From Ophioderma brevispina (taxonomy: Eukaryota; Echinodermata; Ophiuroidea; Amphilepidida; Ophiodermatidae): a stretch of DNA of 64,000 bases. Under the pieces are notes generated by a model that was not told where the DNA came from, made no database searches, and saw only the letters and a list, made by a program, of their open reading frames with translations. Location: assembly GCA_023653785.1 (NCBI GenBank), contig JAMKCH010014235.1:162514-226513 (forward strand). Reading direction: 5' to 3'. Made by a program: the position numbers and the translations under genes. Below, piece by piece: positions 52,114 through 63,438 of this stretch. The first letter of the stretch is position 1. Every line of letters begins with the position of its first letter.

Positions 52114-52965
52114 CTATATAGCCAACGGCCTGGGTAAAGCACCGATTAGCCTGCCTTGCTATGCCACACTTTGTCGATTACCACCTTGCAAATTATACGG
52201 GTGGAAATTATTCGGTTATCATGTTGGTCCAAGCATTTAAAGTACAGAATCATACACGATGCAAAAATATACACACTGCGTCTTGCGCTGGTGTGGCAAA
52301 ATTATCCATATAGTTCACATGTAGTGTTATGAGGCCCCCGATTCTACGCTTGGGGCCGTCCATCCCAATTATAATCACGACACTCAGTACTGCAGCAGCA
52401 GTTCAGGTGAATGACAGAAAAGAGGATCGAGTCAAGAGAAAAAAAACCATACTTCAAAACGACAAATCGTTATAACAACAACCCCGGTAAAAAATGACCG
52501 GCGAATGACTGCTGATGTAAAATATCTTCAGGGGAGGGCATGCAGCCAAGAATCATCTGTTTAGTTGTACTTGGTTTAACGCGTTAAAAGCGAGATCTTG
52601 ACGAAAAATTATGATTTTTTTTATATGTTTGTCAGGGGGGGCCTGGTTGGATACAACAAATTTTTTTTACGCAAAGCTTCATACTATTCGGCTAAGAGTA
52701 TTACGACTTAAATACGACTTAAACTAGGGGGCCGGATCACAATCTGCTGATTTGGGGCATTGGGATTTCCAAACGTAACAGAAATTTCACTCATTTTTCC
52801 CTAAAGAGTCAAGACCCTTGAGGTCAAATTGTCAAGAGTCAAATGAAAAATGAAGGGTCAAAATTGTATTATTGAAATTGAAGTGTCAAATTTTGTTCTT
52901 TGTTTTTTACCGCAGCCTTTACATGATCCAAAGTATGTGCCTTAATACAACCGCAGGCTTTACTC
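52114..52965. other. non-coding stretch between two repeat blocks
   Basis: The word GGGCATTGGGATTTCC near 52757 recurs as GGGTATTGGGATTTCC near 30424, so a diverged dispersed repeat may be present. Nothing else is recognised. Confidence 0.4.
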
Positions 52966-53716
52966 TTTGTAATTAAGCCTTTAATTTGTAACACTGGCAT
53001 GGCCTTTAATTTGTAAATGATGGAATGACCCTTTATTCATGATGAATGACCGTTTAATTCGGACATGGAATACCCTTTAATTGGTAAATGAAGGAATGAG
53101 CCTTTAATTGGAAATGATGAATACGCTTTATTTGGTAAATGAAGGAATGACCCTTTGATAGGCAAATGAAGAATGACCCTTTAATTGGTAATGAAGGAGT
53201 GACCCTTAAGTGGTAATGAAGGAATGACCTCTTTTATTGGTAAATGAATGAAACCCTTTATGGTAATAATGTAAATGAAGATGACCCTTGAATTGTAATG
53301 AATGACCGTTTAATTGTAAACAAGGAACGACCCTTTAGTTGCTAAATGAATGAATGACCCTTTATTGTAAATAATGAATGACCCTTTAATTGGTAAATAG
53401 AGGAATGACCCTTAATTGGTACATGAAAGGGAAACCCTGGTAAATAAATGAATTACCCTTTTAATTGGTAAATGAGGAATGAACCTTTAATTGGTATATG
53501 AAGGATGACCCTTTAATTGGTAAATGAGGAATTACCCTGATTGGTAAATGAATGACCCTTTAATTGTAAATGAAGGAATGTCCCTTTAATTGGTCTATTA
53601 CGGAATGACCTTTAATGGTAAATTAAGAAGGAATGACCGCCTTTAAGTTGTAAATGAAGGAATGACCCTTTAATTGGGAAATGAAGGAATGACCCTTTCA
53701 TTGGTAAATGAAGGAA
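52966..53716 (+). repeat. ~27-bp minisatellite
   Basis: The unit is close to AATGACCCTTTAATTGGTAA plus ATGAAGG, repeated about 27 times. Most copies differ by one or two missing or extra bases, so the visible period drifts between 22 and 30 bp. Edge units are most diverged. Reading frames are closed by stops. Confidence 0.85.
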
Positions 53717-54869
53717 GAGCGCCGCTGATATTTTGGGCACCCGTTACGTTTGGTGATTGTCTAGGATTAGGAAAATATACCTGTGAATGAGATGCTAAAA
53801 AATGCTATTTTGTAATTAGAATTTGGATCGCAGATTGAACTTAACGGCAGAGGGCTTGAAATGCTACGTTTATGTCTGCGTCCATGATGAAATAGTGGCC
53901 ACCTCGAGAAAAATAACCTCTAACTTGATTTGCCTGAAACCACTAAACAACTAATGGAGAGCGTAGTACACGTACATGGCGCTATTTTCCCGCTATTTCA
54001 CATTGGAAGTCGCGTTGTCCAGACAGTCGTTCAATTATTATCATCGGGGATCCGCGATAATAATTATTCTTATTGGGCAAAACAGACATTCTTTAGCTTA
54101 CGCATTCACAGGTATGGTTTACTAGGCCAGTTACCATGCACTGGTAAAAAAAAATCTCAATTTTTTTTTAAAAATTGGGGGCGCGCATTCAAAACAACAA
54201 TGTGCTAATATTGGTTTTTCTACCTAACCCCAGCTATATTGGGACAATATTTGCTGGTAAAAAAATCCCCCTCCCCTTGCAGTCATAAAAATCCCTAATT
54301 CAGTTTTATTGGTTTCCCATGGAGGTAGGGCCAAAGTCAAGAGGTCACGGCCATCAATGGTTGTGTTTGACGATGTAAAAAGTATGAATCCATTGATGGC
54401 GCCTTGGCCCCTGCACTGAGAGTCACTGCATGGGCGGGGCTCCTAATACTGAGCATGCCCAGAGCATGGCATCTAAGTGTCCCATTTGCATTAGGCTGAA
54501 TATGCATATGTGCACAATGTAAATTGTCAGTGACAGGGTGAACGAGTACTGAGTTTGGGGTATCCTGTGGAGTGATTGACACTTCACACCCCTGTAGTCT
54601 AACACATATAGGTCCGATGCTTTCAAACAAATCCAATAATAGCAATAATGCATCTCCTCCTTCTCGATCTCGATGTACTTGTGGAGTCAAGCAGAATCAA
54701 CAATAGGATTTAATTGTGAATTCTTGCGGCAATTTCTATGGCAAATATGACAGAATAATAAAATTGAATCTGATCGCTCTCTTCTCAGGTTCTACCTGCG
54801 TCATAATTATAACAAGCCTAATTAATGTAAGAAGCTAAATTCATATTAGGGCAGATTGTCGCTTTTTAG
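53717..54869. other. non-coding stretch
   Basis: The - strand open frame 54337-54690 (117 codons) overlaps another open frame in a second register and has no domain. Its region is somewhat GC-richer than its surroundings. I do not call a gene. Confidence 0.4.
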
Positions 54870-55620
54870 TGCCCTTCTTGTTTCTAAATTGGAGCAACTT
54901 TAAAATTTGACCCCTGTCAGCAACTGAAAGTGACCCTTTTATTGTTTTTTGCTGTTTTTTAGGCCTCTACTCTTTAAATTTATGTTGTAGATAGTACAAC
55001 TATACCTTTCCTGATCCTGTGGTTTAGACAAATACATGGTATACTTTTCAATTAATGATTGGATTAATTTAAAAATTGACCCCTGTAGAAACTCTGTCTT
55101 GGCCCCTCTCGGCTTAGGCACCATTTGGTCAGCACTTAAGAATCACGTTTCAGGGGTCCCTGTCAGCTGTCAACATTTTGAATCACTCAAATTTTAATAC
55201 CCTCAAAACCTTTTTGTACTTGAGATGTGTACAAATGTCTGCCAGCTCCAGGGTTACCTCAAGTCATTGTTTGGCCAAATACAGTTCCATGCGAGGTCGT
55301 AACTCAGAGTTAGGGCTTTGTTAGTTAAAGCAAAGTGTGCACCATTGGAGTGGTGAAGTGTATTGCTCTATTGGCAACTGGCAGTAGACTTGAGTAAGGC
55401 TTCATGGTTGAGGTGTTCCATTTTTTGGTACCAAACCTCAAAATCACCAAAAGTGTTTGTTAACCCTCAAAACTATGAGGCAAACAAAAATGAGAGATGT
55501 TTGATTAAATACGGCAAAGTGCCAAAAATGGAAGTGTGTGCTGATACCTAAAATTTTTTTGAAAAGCAACAACTTTTGGGCAGAGCAAATGTTTCCTTTC
55601 TCAAAAATTTCTAAAACATC
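54870..55620. repeat. dispersed repeat, right member of an inverted pair
   Basis: It is the inverted partner of 44590-45990. It carries TTTAAAATTTGACCCCTGTC, ACTATACCTTTCCTGATCC, AAAATTGACCCCTGTAGAAA, GTTTCAGGGGTCCCTGTCAG, TTTTTGTACTTGAGATGTGT and TTTTTTGAAAAGCAACAAC in the same order as the complement of the left copy. Confidence 0.7.
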
Positions 55621-57567
55621 CAGTTTTAGGGGGATTGGTCATTATGAATCTACTGCACATTTTCCCCAGATTTTGGTTAAACCTGCTGTCATCGATTATG
55701 AATATCAAAAATAAAAAAATGGGGGTAACGAGAGTACTCGTTTTGAGAAAAAAATCACCGAATAGAATATTGTAAGCTTTTTAGCTAAAATTTGTACACA
55801 GTTTATGGAAATTCACTTTTTGATAAAGTTTTGAAATGTACAAAAAATCGACTCGATAAACTTTTTGAAAAAAAATTGCACAAAAGTTGCAACATTTATA
55901 AAAATTTTTGATTACTAAACGATAAACGTTCACGGTGTCTTACTTTTTCTATTATTTGCGATTCAAAATCCAATGCGACATTGGGTGTTGTCTAAAACGT
56001 TCAGATTACTACACAATCGAAATGTGTATGCTCACGAGCCTACCAAAAGGCGCACCAAAGTTTACGCAACAATTCAAAATTGTTGCCCCGTTCGTGAGGA
56101 TTACTGGGGACTGTTATAAGACTTATCTGCGAATCTAAGCCAATAATTATATAGGATCATATATTTTATTATCGTAGCCTTGGAACAACGGCTCTGGAGA
56201 ATTTTGAGTTTTTAAAGTTGCATATAGGGTTACAACAAGTAATTTTGGTCACCATTTTTTTGACAACGTCATCCATGAGCTTTATCTGTCCAGGACTTAA
56301 ATCATAGTTGTTTTCATTACAACACGTTTATTCTTATTTTTAAAGTTAAGAGTTGCTTGGAGACAGGAAGTACATCGCTTATGACCAGCGAAAATACAGC
56401 GGATACGCATTCTTTTTAAACTTAGGTTAGCAAATTACCATTTTTTTTAGTAGATATATTTGTTCATTTATATATAGACTTTTTTGTTAATGTATTTTCA
56501 TTATTTTCTCTATTTTCCGAGATAATCATTTTCTACTTCTATTTATAACTTTATTCAATGGTTAAATTGAATTAATTTCAACTTTCTTTTATTAGTATGT
56601 CAGGTTTTGTATATTGTCCATTATCCATATATTGTGTTAATTCCCTTCAATTACTGTCAAACCGTTTGTTTTTAACAATGCCCTGAATCCTTTCCTTTCT
56701 GACGCATTTCTGATGAAAGTTTTAAGTCTCCTTTCTCTTTGTATTCCTAACTGGAACATCTTATTTGCTATCTAGCTGCTAGCAAGGCTATTCCAGGAGG
56801 AGGCATACCTCTTTTGCTATCTACTGTTGACATGATTTGTTTGTACATCGTAGTATCTATTTTAATAAACGGAACATTAATTCTTGAGTTTGCTTTTAGT
56901 TGCCTGATTTTGCACTCGTTCTGTCAATGGGAACGCGTACTAAACCGCGGATACCGTGACCTTTTTATTTGCTCTGTTATCTGATGAGAACTTGTGGCAT
57001 TCTGGGTCTGCCTATTTAACGTCACATAACTGGCTTTCAAACCCAAATCTCGGGTTGATGAAAACCATCCATATATATAGATGGCCAAACCGACCCTTAT
57101 TTCTTCACTTTTCTCTGTCAGCTGACGGGGGTGCCGCATCTCTCAAATCCTTGGATTGAGGTGCTGCGTCAACCCACCAAGGTTGACACTTCTGGTTCCA
57201 ATTTTGACTCTCTCTTTATTTTCATGACTTTTTGGTTTTGCAACCTCATTATTTTGGAGAACATTCTTAAATTTTGTTATACTTGGCGTGCAGTAAAAGA
57301 GCCTGTTGTTATTGCGGAAAATCCCCGGCAAAACTTTATTAGGCCACACGGTGCATTTGGTTGGCTCTGGGGCACGTCTAAGCCTATTACATAACAAACG
57401 CAGCTCACTTTTGTTCTTAACACAGCTCGCTTTTGTTCAAATAGTACGCAACCTCTGCACAGAATTACTTCGACGTGTGCGTCGCATCCAGAAGTACGCA
57501 TGCAAAATTTTCCGTTGGCACAAGCTCAAAGTTAGTGCGTACTAGGCGCATGGACCATCCACCTTAA
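55621..57567. other. non-coding stretch, no recognised feature
   Basis: The open frames at 57131-57545 on both strands overlap each other and show no motif. I see no repeat family with confidence. Confidence 0.4.
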
Positions 57568-57916
57568 AATGACAGGAGGAGATTTTTTTAGGATATGAAT
57601 TTCTCTCAAATTTCACTGGATCAGTTGTAGACCACCTACTGAGAACGTTTGGAAGGTTTATTGGACAAACAGGTGCAAAAGAAAACCGCAAACCTTGTTT
57701 TGAACTTGCCTGCTATCGTAATCGTTCCCCATAGAAAACCTTGCTTTGCTGTCGTGCACGACAGAAACTACTAAATCATCATCTTATTACATAAAGATGG
57801 CATTTTCGGCATATTCACTTCAGGTGTGATGTGATACATTGGTAAGCATTCCAAATATGTAAAAAACCTAGGTTCAAGAAAAATTCTTTCTGGAAATCTC
57901 ATGTCTCTTTAAGTGA
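57568..57916 (-). repeat. MITE-like family P, best-preserved copy
   Basis: It runs from GACAGGAGGAGATTTTTTTA to CATGTCTCTTTAAG and includes CTGTCGTGCACGACAG (57749-57764), a perfect 16-nt palindrome. About 345 bp long, no coding capacity. I use it as the reference to recognise the other copies in this window. Confidence 0.75.
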
Positions 57917-58328
57917 TGTTAGGCAACAAAATGTCTTTGAATTTTTTTTTTGGGTGGGGCTTATTTTTGGGAGCCCCCTATATCCACATAATAATGTTGT
58001 AAAACCATCATCCTAGGGAGTCATGTCACCAGATTTTATTAATATCCTCTTGACCCTAGATGATGTGACCATCAATAATTTGAATCACCACTTCATTTAC
58101 AGTGACATTTGCCACTGTATGGTGATTCAAGAAAGAAAAAAAATCTATCATTACAAATGGAACTTATATGAAGAATTTGTTAAAGGAAGTTGGTCCATAG
58201 CCATTCAGCAATTTGTAACTGAAAAGCAACTTAAGAAACTGATTAAGTCAATGATTTTCAATAACAAACTTGGAAAACCTAGCCCGCATAATCCAAATGC
58301 TCATCACATCTTGGCAATTTTCTGAACA
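57917..58328. other. spacer with an unassigned open frame
   Basis: The + strand open frame 58023-58325 (100 codons, rich in I, H, K and N) begins MSPDFINILLTLDDV. It has no recognised domain and may be chance in AT-rich DNA or an old transposon piece next to the LINE fragment. Confidence 0.35.
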
Positions 58329-58640
58329 TTAGAACCTATGTGATTTTCTTTGAAATTTTTCAAGCCTCTCAATGTAAGAATTATTGGAAGGAGCCCAAAC
58401 AAAAGCACTGTAAACAAGATGGGGAAGAACAAGAGACTTGCAAAGATTCAAAAGAGCAGAAAAATGCATAGTCCTTGTACATCGAATTAGAAAGCCAACC
58501 AGACAAGAAATCTTGTTACAAATGAAGTCAATATGAGAAGAAAGAAAAACCCCGAAGAGAAGATTGTACCAAACACAAACGCAGCAATAACTCCATGATT
58601 TGACCAACAAACTTGTATTTAAATTGCCCACTATGATATT
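58329..58640 (-). mobile_element. LINE reverse-transcriptase C-terminal fragment
   Basis: The - strand reads VFLSSHIDFICNKISCLVGF, then ALLNLCKSLVLPHLVYSAFV, then WAPSNNSYIERLEKFQRKS. This matches the C-terminal part of CR1/Jockey-type RT proteins (the L..P.L.Y...VW.P......LE..QR segment). It is short and isolated. Confidence 0.7.
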
Positions 58641-59934
58641 TTGGCTGAGATTTTTTGTTAACCATGGAGTTATTACAAACTCCACTAGTTAGCTCAAATA
58701 ACTCCATACTACATGTATAGTAAAATATTACATCTCTAGTAAATAAAATGAAATAAAATATTGATTAGCTTACCTGCAATATGTGAAATCAGTCTCTGGG
58801 TGTATTAAAATGTCTATGATTCAACAAAGTATCAACATTCAGAAGGGATATGTACTCTCTCGCCATACACCTAAAGGTGTTGTGAGCTGTGTTTGCTTTT
58901 TAGACAAGGACCTGGTTGAATAGACTGCTTTTGTGTGCTATCCTGCTAATGTCTCCCATTCAAGGAATTATTTCCTGTATTGCTTGTCCTTCATCAATCC
59001 CATGGCATGGTTCAGTAACTTCCTCTAATTAGTGTGTATAGAAAATACACCCCTGGTTTTGAGTATCACTTATAATACCTAAAACACATGTTAATTCATA
59101 TACAATGCAAAACTCACTGAACTGTGTCCTTGGTGGATGCATTTATTGAGGCTCATGTTGTAAAGTTAAAAGGATCAAATTAGATGTTTATTCTTTTCAT
59201 TCAACTTTAATTCCCAAGGCAATTAGTTATCAAGGCTTAATCATCGGATTAACTACATGAGTGGTTTTTTTTGGTGCCTGTCAATCAACTTCAGTTATCT
59301 TTGCCAATGTCGTGTCCACTTTGTGTCTGTTATTTACTTGTTTTAACAGTGCTTATATCAGAAACTTGTTTAAACCAAGCCTATATTATTTGCTGTAGGT
59401 GTGATTTAAACAAGTTTTCCTTTAAACAAGATATTCTTTAAAAAATGTTTTACTTCAGTCTTTTAAGTCTAGTCTATAATAAAGTCACACTTGATAGAAG
59501 GAAAAATAGTTTTATTTAAACAATTTATCTTTAATTAAACAAGATATTCCTTTCTACTATGTATATTTGCGTGGATTCAGTCTTTTTTTGTCTTTTATGA
59601 TTTTAATTTAAAAAAAGAGAGTCACACTGAAACAAGGTTCTTTAAACAAGAGATCTTTAAAAGTTTTTAGCATTTTACTTTTACTTCTTTTTTAACTTTC
59701 TAGTTTCAACCGGGACTCCCAGGTTGTTTTTCACTAAGGCCATGATTACAACAATTTTCACAAGTATGACAATGCATGTTGATAACAACAAAATAATATA
59801 ACATAGCAAATCAGTAGAAGCTAGAGGAAATATGCTTTAAATTATTCTTAAATTATACTGAATGTTGCTAATTTTTAAGTTCAACATCATTTCCATATTT
59901 GCTCCCTGCCAGGGGGATCGTGCAATTTTTAACT
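58641..59934. other. non-coding stretch, no recognised feature
   Basis: Words of the TTTAAACAAG type recur between 59360 and 59660, which suggests a diverged short repeat. No gene is supported. Confidence 0.4.
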
Positions 59935-60102
59935 CAAGTGTATCATTTTGTGTCATCTTTTGATGAACCTTTGTCACAATGATTACATTGGACAAGGTTA
60001 TTCTGTAGTGCATATCATTTCTAATTTGTCTTACTTTGACCTGGTTTTATTTGCTTCTGTGTGCTTTCATGTTGTGTTTTCTGTCTAGTGTTGAAACCTT
60101 TA
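59935..60102 (-). pseudogene. zinc-finger relics beyond the transposon insertions (gene B)
   Basis: The - strand, from 60102 downward, reads KGFNTRQKTQHESTQ, then later CNHCDKGSSKDDTK. These are recognisable pieces of C2H2 fingers of the gene B type, with frame breaks. They continue the array on the far side of the two transposon insertions. Confidence 0.6.
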
Positions 60103-60573
60103 GGCTTGTATTCCCCAAGAACTTGTTTAAAATTTTGGTTTAAGCAAAACGCATTTAAATATTTTTAACCATTTGATACTTAAATCAGAAACTTTAAACA
60201 CAAGTAAACATAGTTGTTATTTAAAGACGCTCGAGTGTATAAAAGGCCCTATTGTGTTTTAATGGTTGAGGGCACAAAGTGTACCATGGCTTTCCGAAGC
60301 GTTTAAGGTGTTACACAAACTGGGCGAGAATGATATGCACCATTGCTGTTGCCAACTGGACAGTGCAATGAGCCGTGCACTTGACGAAAACACACTAAAA
60401 CACTAGCCCCATACCTATATAGTTTAAATTTCAACATATTTTGGCAAAGTTAAAATTACATTTAACTTTAAACTCCTTTCTGGAATTGCGTTTACTTAAG
60501 CGATACATCTATCTCACATTAAACGTTCCTTTTGGCTTAAATTCACGCTAAACACCTTTTTGGAATACAGGCC
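60103..60573. mobile_element. Harbinger-like MITE with TTA target duplication
   Basis: The left end is GGCTTGTATTCC and the right end, on the other strand, is GGCCTGTATTCC, flanked by TTA at 60100-60102 and 60574-60576. A 3-bp TTA/TAA duplication with GG-starting ends is the PIF/Harbinger pattern. At 471 bp it has no transposase. It sits inside gene B's finger array. Confidence 0.75.
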
Positions 60574-60586
60574 TTAGTGTTCACAT

Positions 60587-61433
60587 TAGGGCTGGGACTT
60601 TCGGGTATTTATCTACCCGGGTACTGGATGTAATTTTTTGGGCGGGTTTCGGGTACCTGTGATCACTGCAATTACCAACTGACTGCAGAAAATCTGTTTG
60701 ACTCTCACACAGCTTTCACATTATTTTCACCCAAGTTTTAGCAACCAATTTTTGTCATTATTTATTGCATCAAAAACCCTTATGCTAGCCCATGAAAATT
60801 CTTCATCAGTAAAAATATAGCTGCAGTATAACCGACCTAATTTCATTTACGTCTTTCTAGAGTGCAGTCGCCCTTCACATGCACTCCCAAAGGGAAATGT
60901 AGCAGAGTGGAGTTGAGTTTTGAAATTTGAAGGGTCATGGGTCAATTAGTTCTCAATATGTCCATTCTGGGCCATGGTCAAACTGGACATATGTGCAGAT
61001 GGTGATCAAGTATCCCATAATGCATTGCAACATGCTTAAATTGTAGAGTACAAAACAATAAGTACTTCAGGATAAAAAGTGTTTAAGGACCACAGGCCAT
61101 TTCATGATCATGCTAAAAATTACCTAAGTACTTGTGCTTTGTGGGCTAAAATGAGTGTAAAAATCAGGGTTTTTATGTGTTAAGAATAGGATTTTTGTGT
61201 TTTCACATACCTTATTGAGGTGAAATTTCCCAAAACTGGTGCATTGTGAGATGGACTCAATACACCCTCTGGGCCATGTGGCTGTAGTAGCAGATTGTAT
61301 TTATAGGCAGTGTCAAAATTAAAAGATTTGAACTTTTGAAACTTGACATTCCGGTTAACCGTGACTGGAATTCAGACCGGGTAAGTCAAGGTCGGGCGGG
61401 TACCCAAATGCCCGCCGGAAAGTCCCAGCCCTA
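60587..61433. mobile_element. hAT-like non-autonomous element with perfect 8-bp target duplication
   Basis: Both ends read TAGGGCTGGGACTTTC inward (16 matching bases). The flanks carry GTTCACAT at 60579-60586 and again at 61434-61441, a perfect 8-bp duplication as hAT transposons make. At 847 bp it has no transposase. Subterminal GGGCGGGTA(C/T) words occur at both ends. It inserted into the last recognised codons of gene B's finger array. Confidence 0.88.
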
Positions 61434-61441
61434 GTTCACAT

Positions 61442-61540
61442 TGATGTTTCTCACCTGTATGTGTCATTTCATGTAGCTTCACTTGCTGCTTAGAGATGAA
61501 ATATTTACCACGGTACTGACATTTATGAGATTTCTGTGTG
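61442..61540 (-). pseudogene. last finger of gene B, broken and joined to the hAT element
   Basis: In the frame after the 5-bp loss it reads KYFISKQQVKLHEMTHTGEK then HQCE and runs into the hAT end (CTAGGGCTGGGA). The original continuation lies beyond both transposons, at 60102. Confidence 0.65.
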
Positions 61541-63433
61541 TCTTTTCATGTCTTGTCTTGTCACCAGATTGAATGAAGGACTTACTACAAAATGTGCATT
61601 GATGAGGTTTCTCACCTGTGTGTATCATTTCATGTAGCTTCATCTGGTGCTTAGTGATGAAACATTTACTACAGTACTTACACTCATGAGGTTTCTCACC
61701 TGTATGTGTCATTTCATGTTGCCTCACCTTCAGTTTAGTGATATAACATTTACTACAGTACTTACACTCATGAGGTTTCTCACCTGTATGTGTCATTTCA
61801 TGTTGATTCACATGTTGCTTAGAGATGAATCTTTTACTGCAATACTTGCATTGATATGGTTTTTCCTGTGTATGTATTTTTTCATGCTTTGTCTTGTTAC
61901 TTGATTGGTTGAATGACTTGCTACAATATTTACACTTATGAGGTTTCTCACCTGTGTGTGTCATTTCATGTTGCTTCATATGCTGCTTATAGATGAAACT
62001 TTTGCTGCAGTATTTACACTTATGAGGTTTCTCACCTGTATGTGTCATTTCATGCTGGGTCTTGGTACTAGTTTGAATGAAGGATTTGCTACAAAATTTA
62101 CATTGATAAGGTTTCTCACCTGTATGTGTCATTTCATGCTGGGTCTTGTGACTTAGTGTGCTGAAGAATTTGCTACAAAATTGACATTGATGAGGTTTCA
62201 TTTTTCACCTGTGTGTGTCATTTCATGTAGCTTCATCTTATGCTTTGAGATGAAACTTTTACCACAGTACGTACACTTATGAGGTTTTTCACCAGTGTGT
62301 ATCATTTCATGTGCTGTCTTGTTACCTGATTGGCTGAAGGACTTGCTACAAAATTTACATTGATAAGGTTTCTCACCTGTGTGTGTCATTTCATGTTGCT
62401 TCACCTTCCCCTTTGTGATGAAATACTTACTGCAGTGCTTGCATTGATAAGGTTTCTCTCCTGTGTGTGTTGATTCATGTACTTTCTTGGTAGTATAAAA
62501 GCTGAAGGACTTGTTACAAAATTTACATTGATGGGGTTTTTCCCCTGTATGTATCATTTCATGTATCTTCATAGGTTGCTTTGAGATGAATCTTTTATCA
62601 CAGTACTTGCACTTAAAAGGTTTCTCACCTGTGTGTGTCATTTCATGTCTTGTCTGATCTGCTGGTCTGCTGAAAGACTTGCTGCAGAATTTACATTGAT
62701 GAGGCTTTTCTCCAGTGTGTATCATTTCGTGTTGTTTCTTGTGACTAGATTGCTTGAAAGACTTGTTACAGTATTTACATTGATGAACTTGTGTTTGATT
62801 ATGTTCTTTTAGCTGATGTTGTTTCATCACACACATCTGACCAAACTGTTTTTCACAGTACAGACATTTGTGTATATCAGTAGATTCTTGTTTTTTCTCA
62901 TGCTGTTTTCTGCATTTAGCACTGCTGAAGTTCTTCTTGCAGTATTTGCATTGCTTTTCTTGTATCTGCTCATTGCTATGTTTCAGTGCCTGCTTTCTGG
63001 TATTAAAATTACTCAATCTGGTTTTGGGACTGCTCTGATGTCCTGTTGGTTTTCTTTGCAATGGCTTTCTTTGCTGCTGTGTGTTTTGTATCTGCTTGTT
63101 GCCACATTTCAGCACCTGCTTTCTGGTATTAAAATTACTCAATCTGGTTTGGTGACTGTTCTGACTTCTTGTTGGTTTTCTTTGCGATGGCTTATTCTTA
63201 CCAACTTTGTTTTCCTTGTAACATTTTCTACCATGACCATTTCTTTTATGCTTCAAATTGACACATTTTGCTTTTGGTGGTAGATAAGGATTGTTGTACC
63301 AGTATGGCTTGATGCTCAGCTCATGGTGGTGAATGTGAGATCTGTAGCGTGGGATGTTGTTTATGAACCTTCTCCTGCAGTACTTACAGACTGGATCTGT
63401 CAATAAGTCCCACTGTCTTTGTGGCCTGGTCAT
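61479..63433 (-). CDS. C2H2 zinc-finger protein, gene B (one internal frameshift)
   Basis: The start ATG is at 63433-63431, five bases after the acceptor CTATTTTAG and in a good Kozak context (CCACCATGA). The longer open frame to 63499 reads into the intron. Order: MTRPQRQWDLLTDPVCKYC with an N-terminal finger, a basic linker with two repeats (SNFNTRKQ), fingers CKYCKKNF and CLYCEKQF with unusual spacing, then seven TGEKP-linked fingers to about 62205. A 5-bp TGAAA repeat there (GGTGAAAAATGAAACC) shifts the frame. In the next frame, eight more fingers follow to 61540, after which a 5-bp loss breaks the nineteenth finger (reads KCQYRGKYF, second cysteine lost). Fingers alternate between a Q/S..KT-HE type and an ISK...K-HE type. 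A nuclear DNA-binding role is expected from the family. Confidence 0.92.
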
Positions 63434-63438
63434 GGTGG

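Noticed and set aside
51600..53720. CRISPR-like array
   Set aside because: The repeats are contiguous minisatellites without unique spacers, in a eukaryotic context.
54337..54690. 117-codon - strand open frame
   Set aside because: It overlaps another open frame in a second register and has no domain, repeat or splice context. Most likely chance.
58023..58325. 100-codon + strand open frame
   Set aside because: It has no recognised motif and lies next to a LINE fragment in AT-rich DNA. Not strong enough to call a gene.
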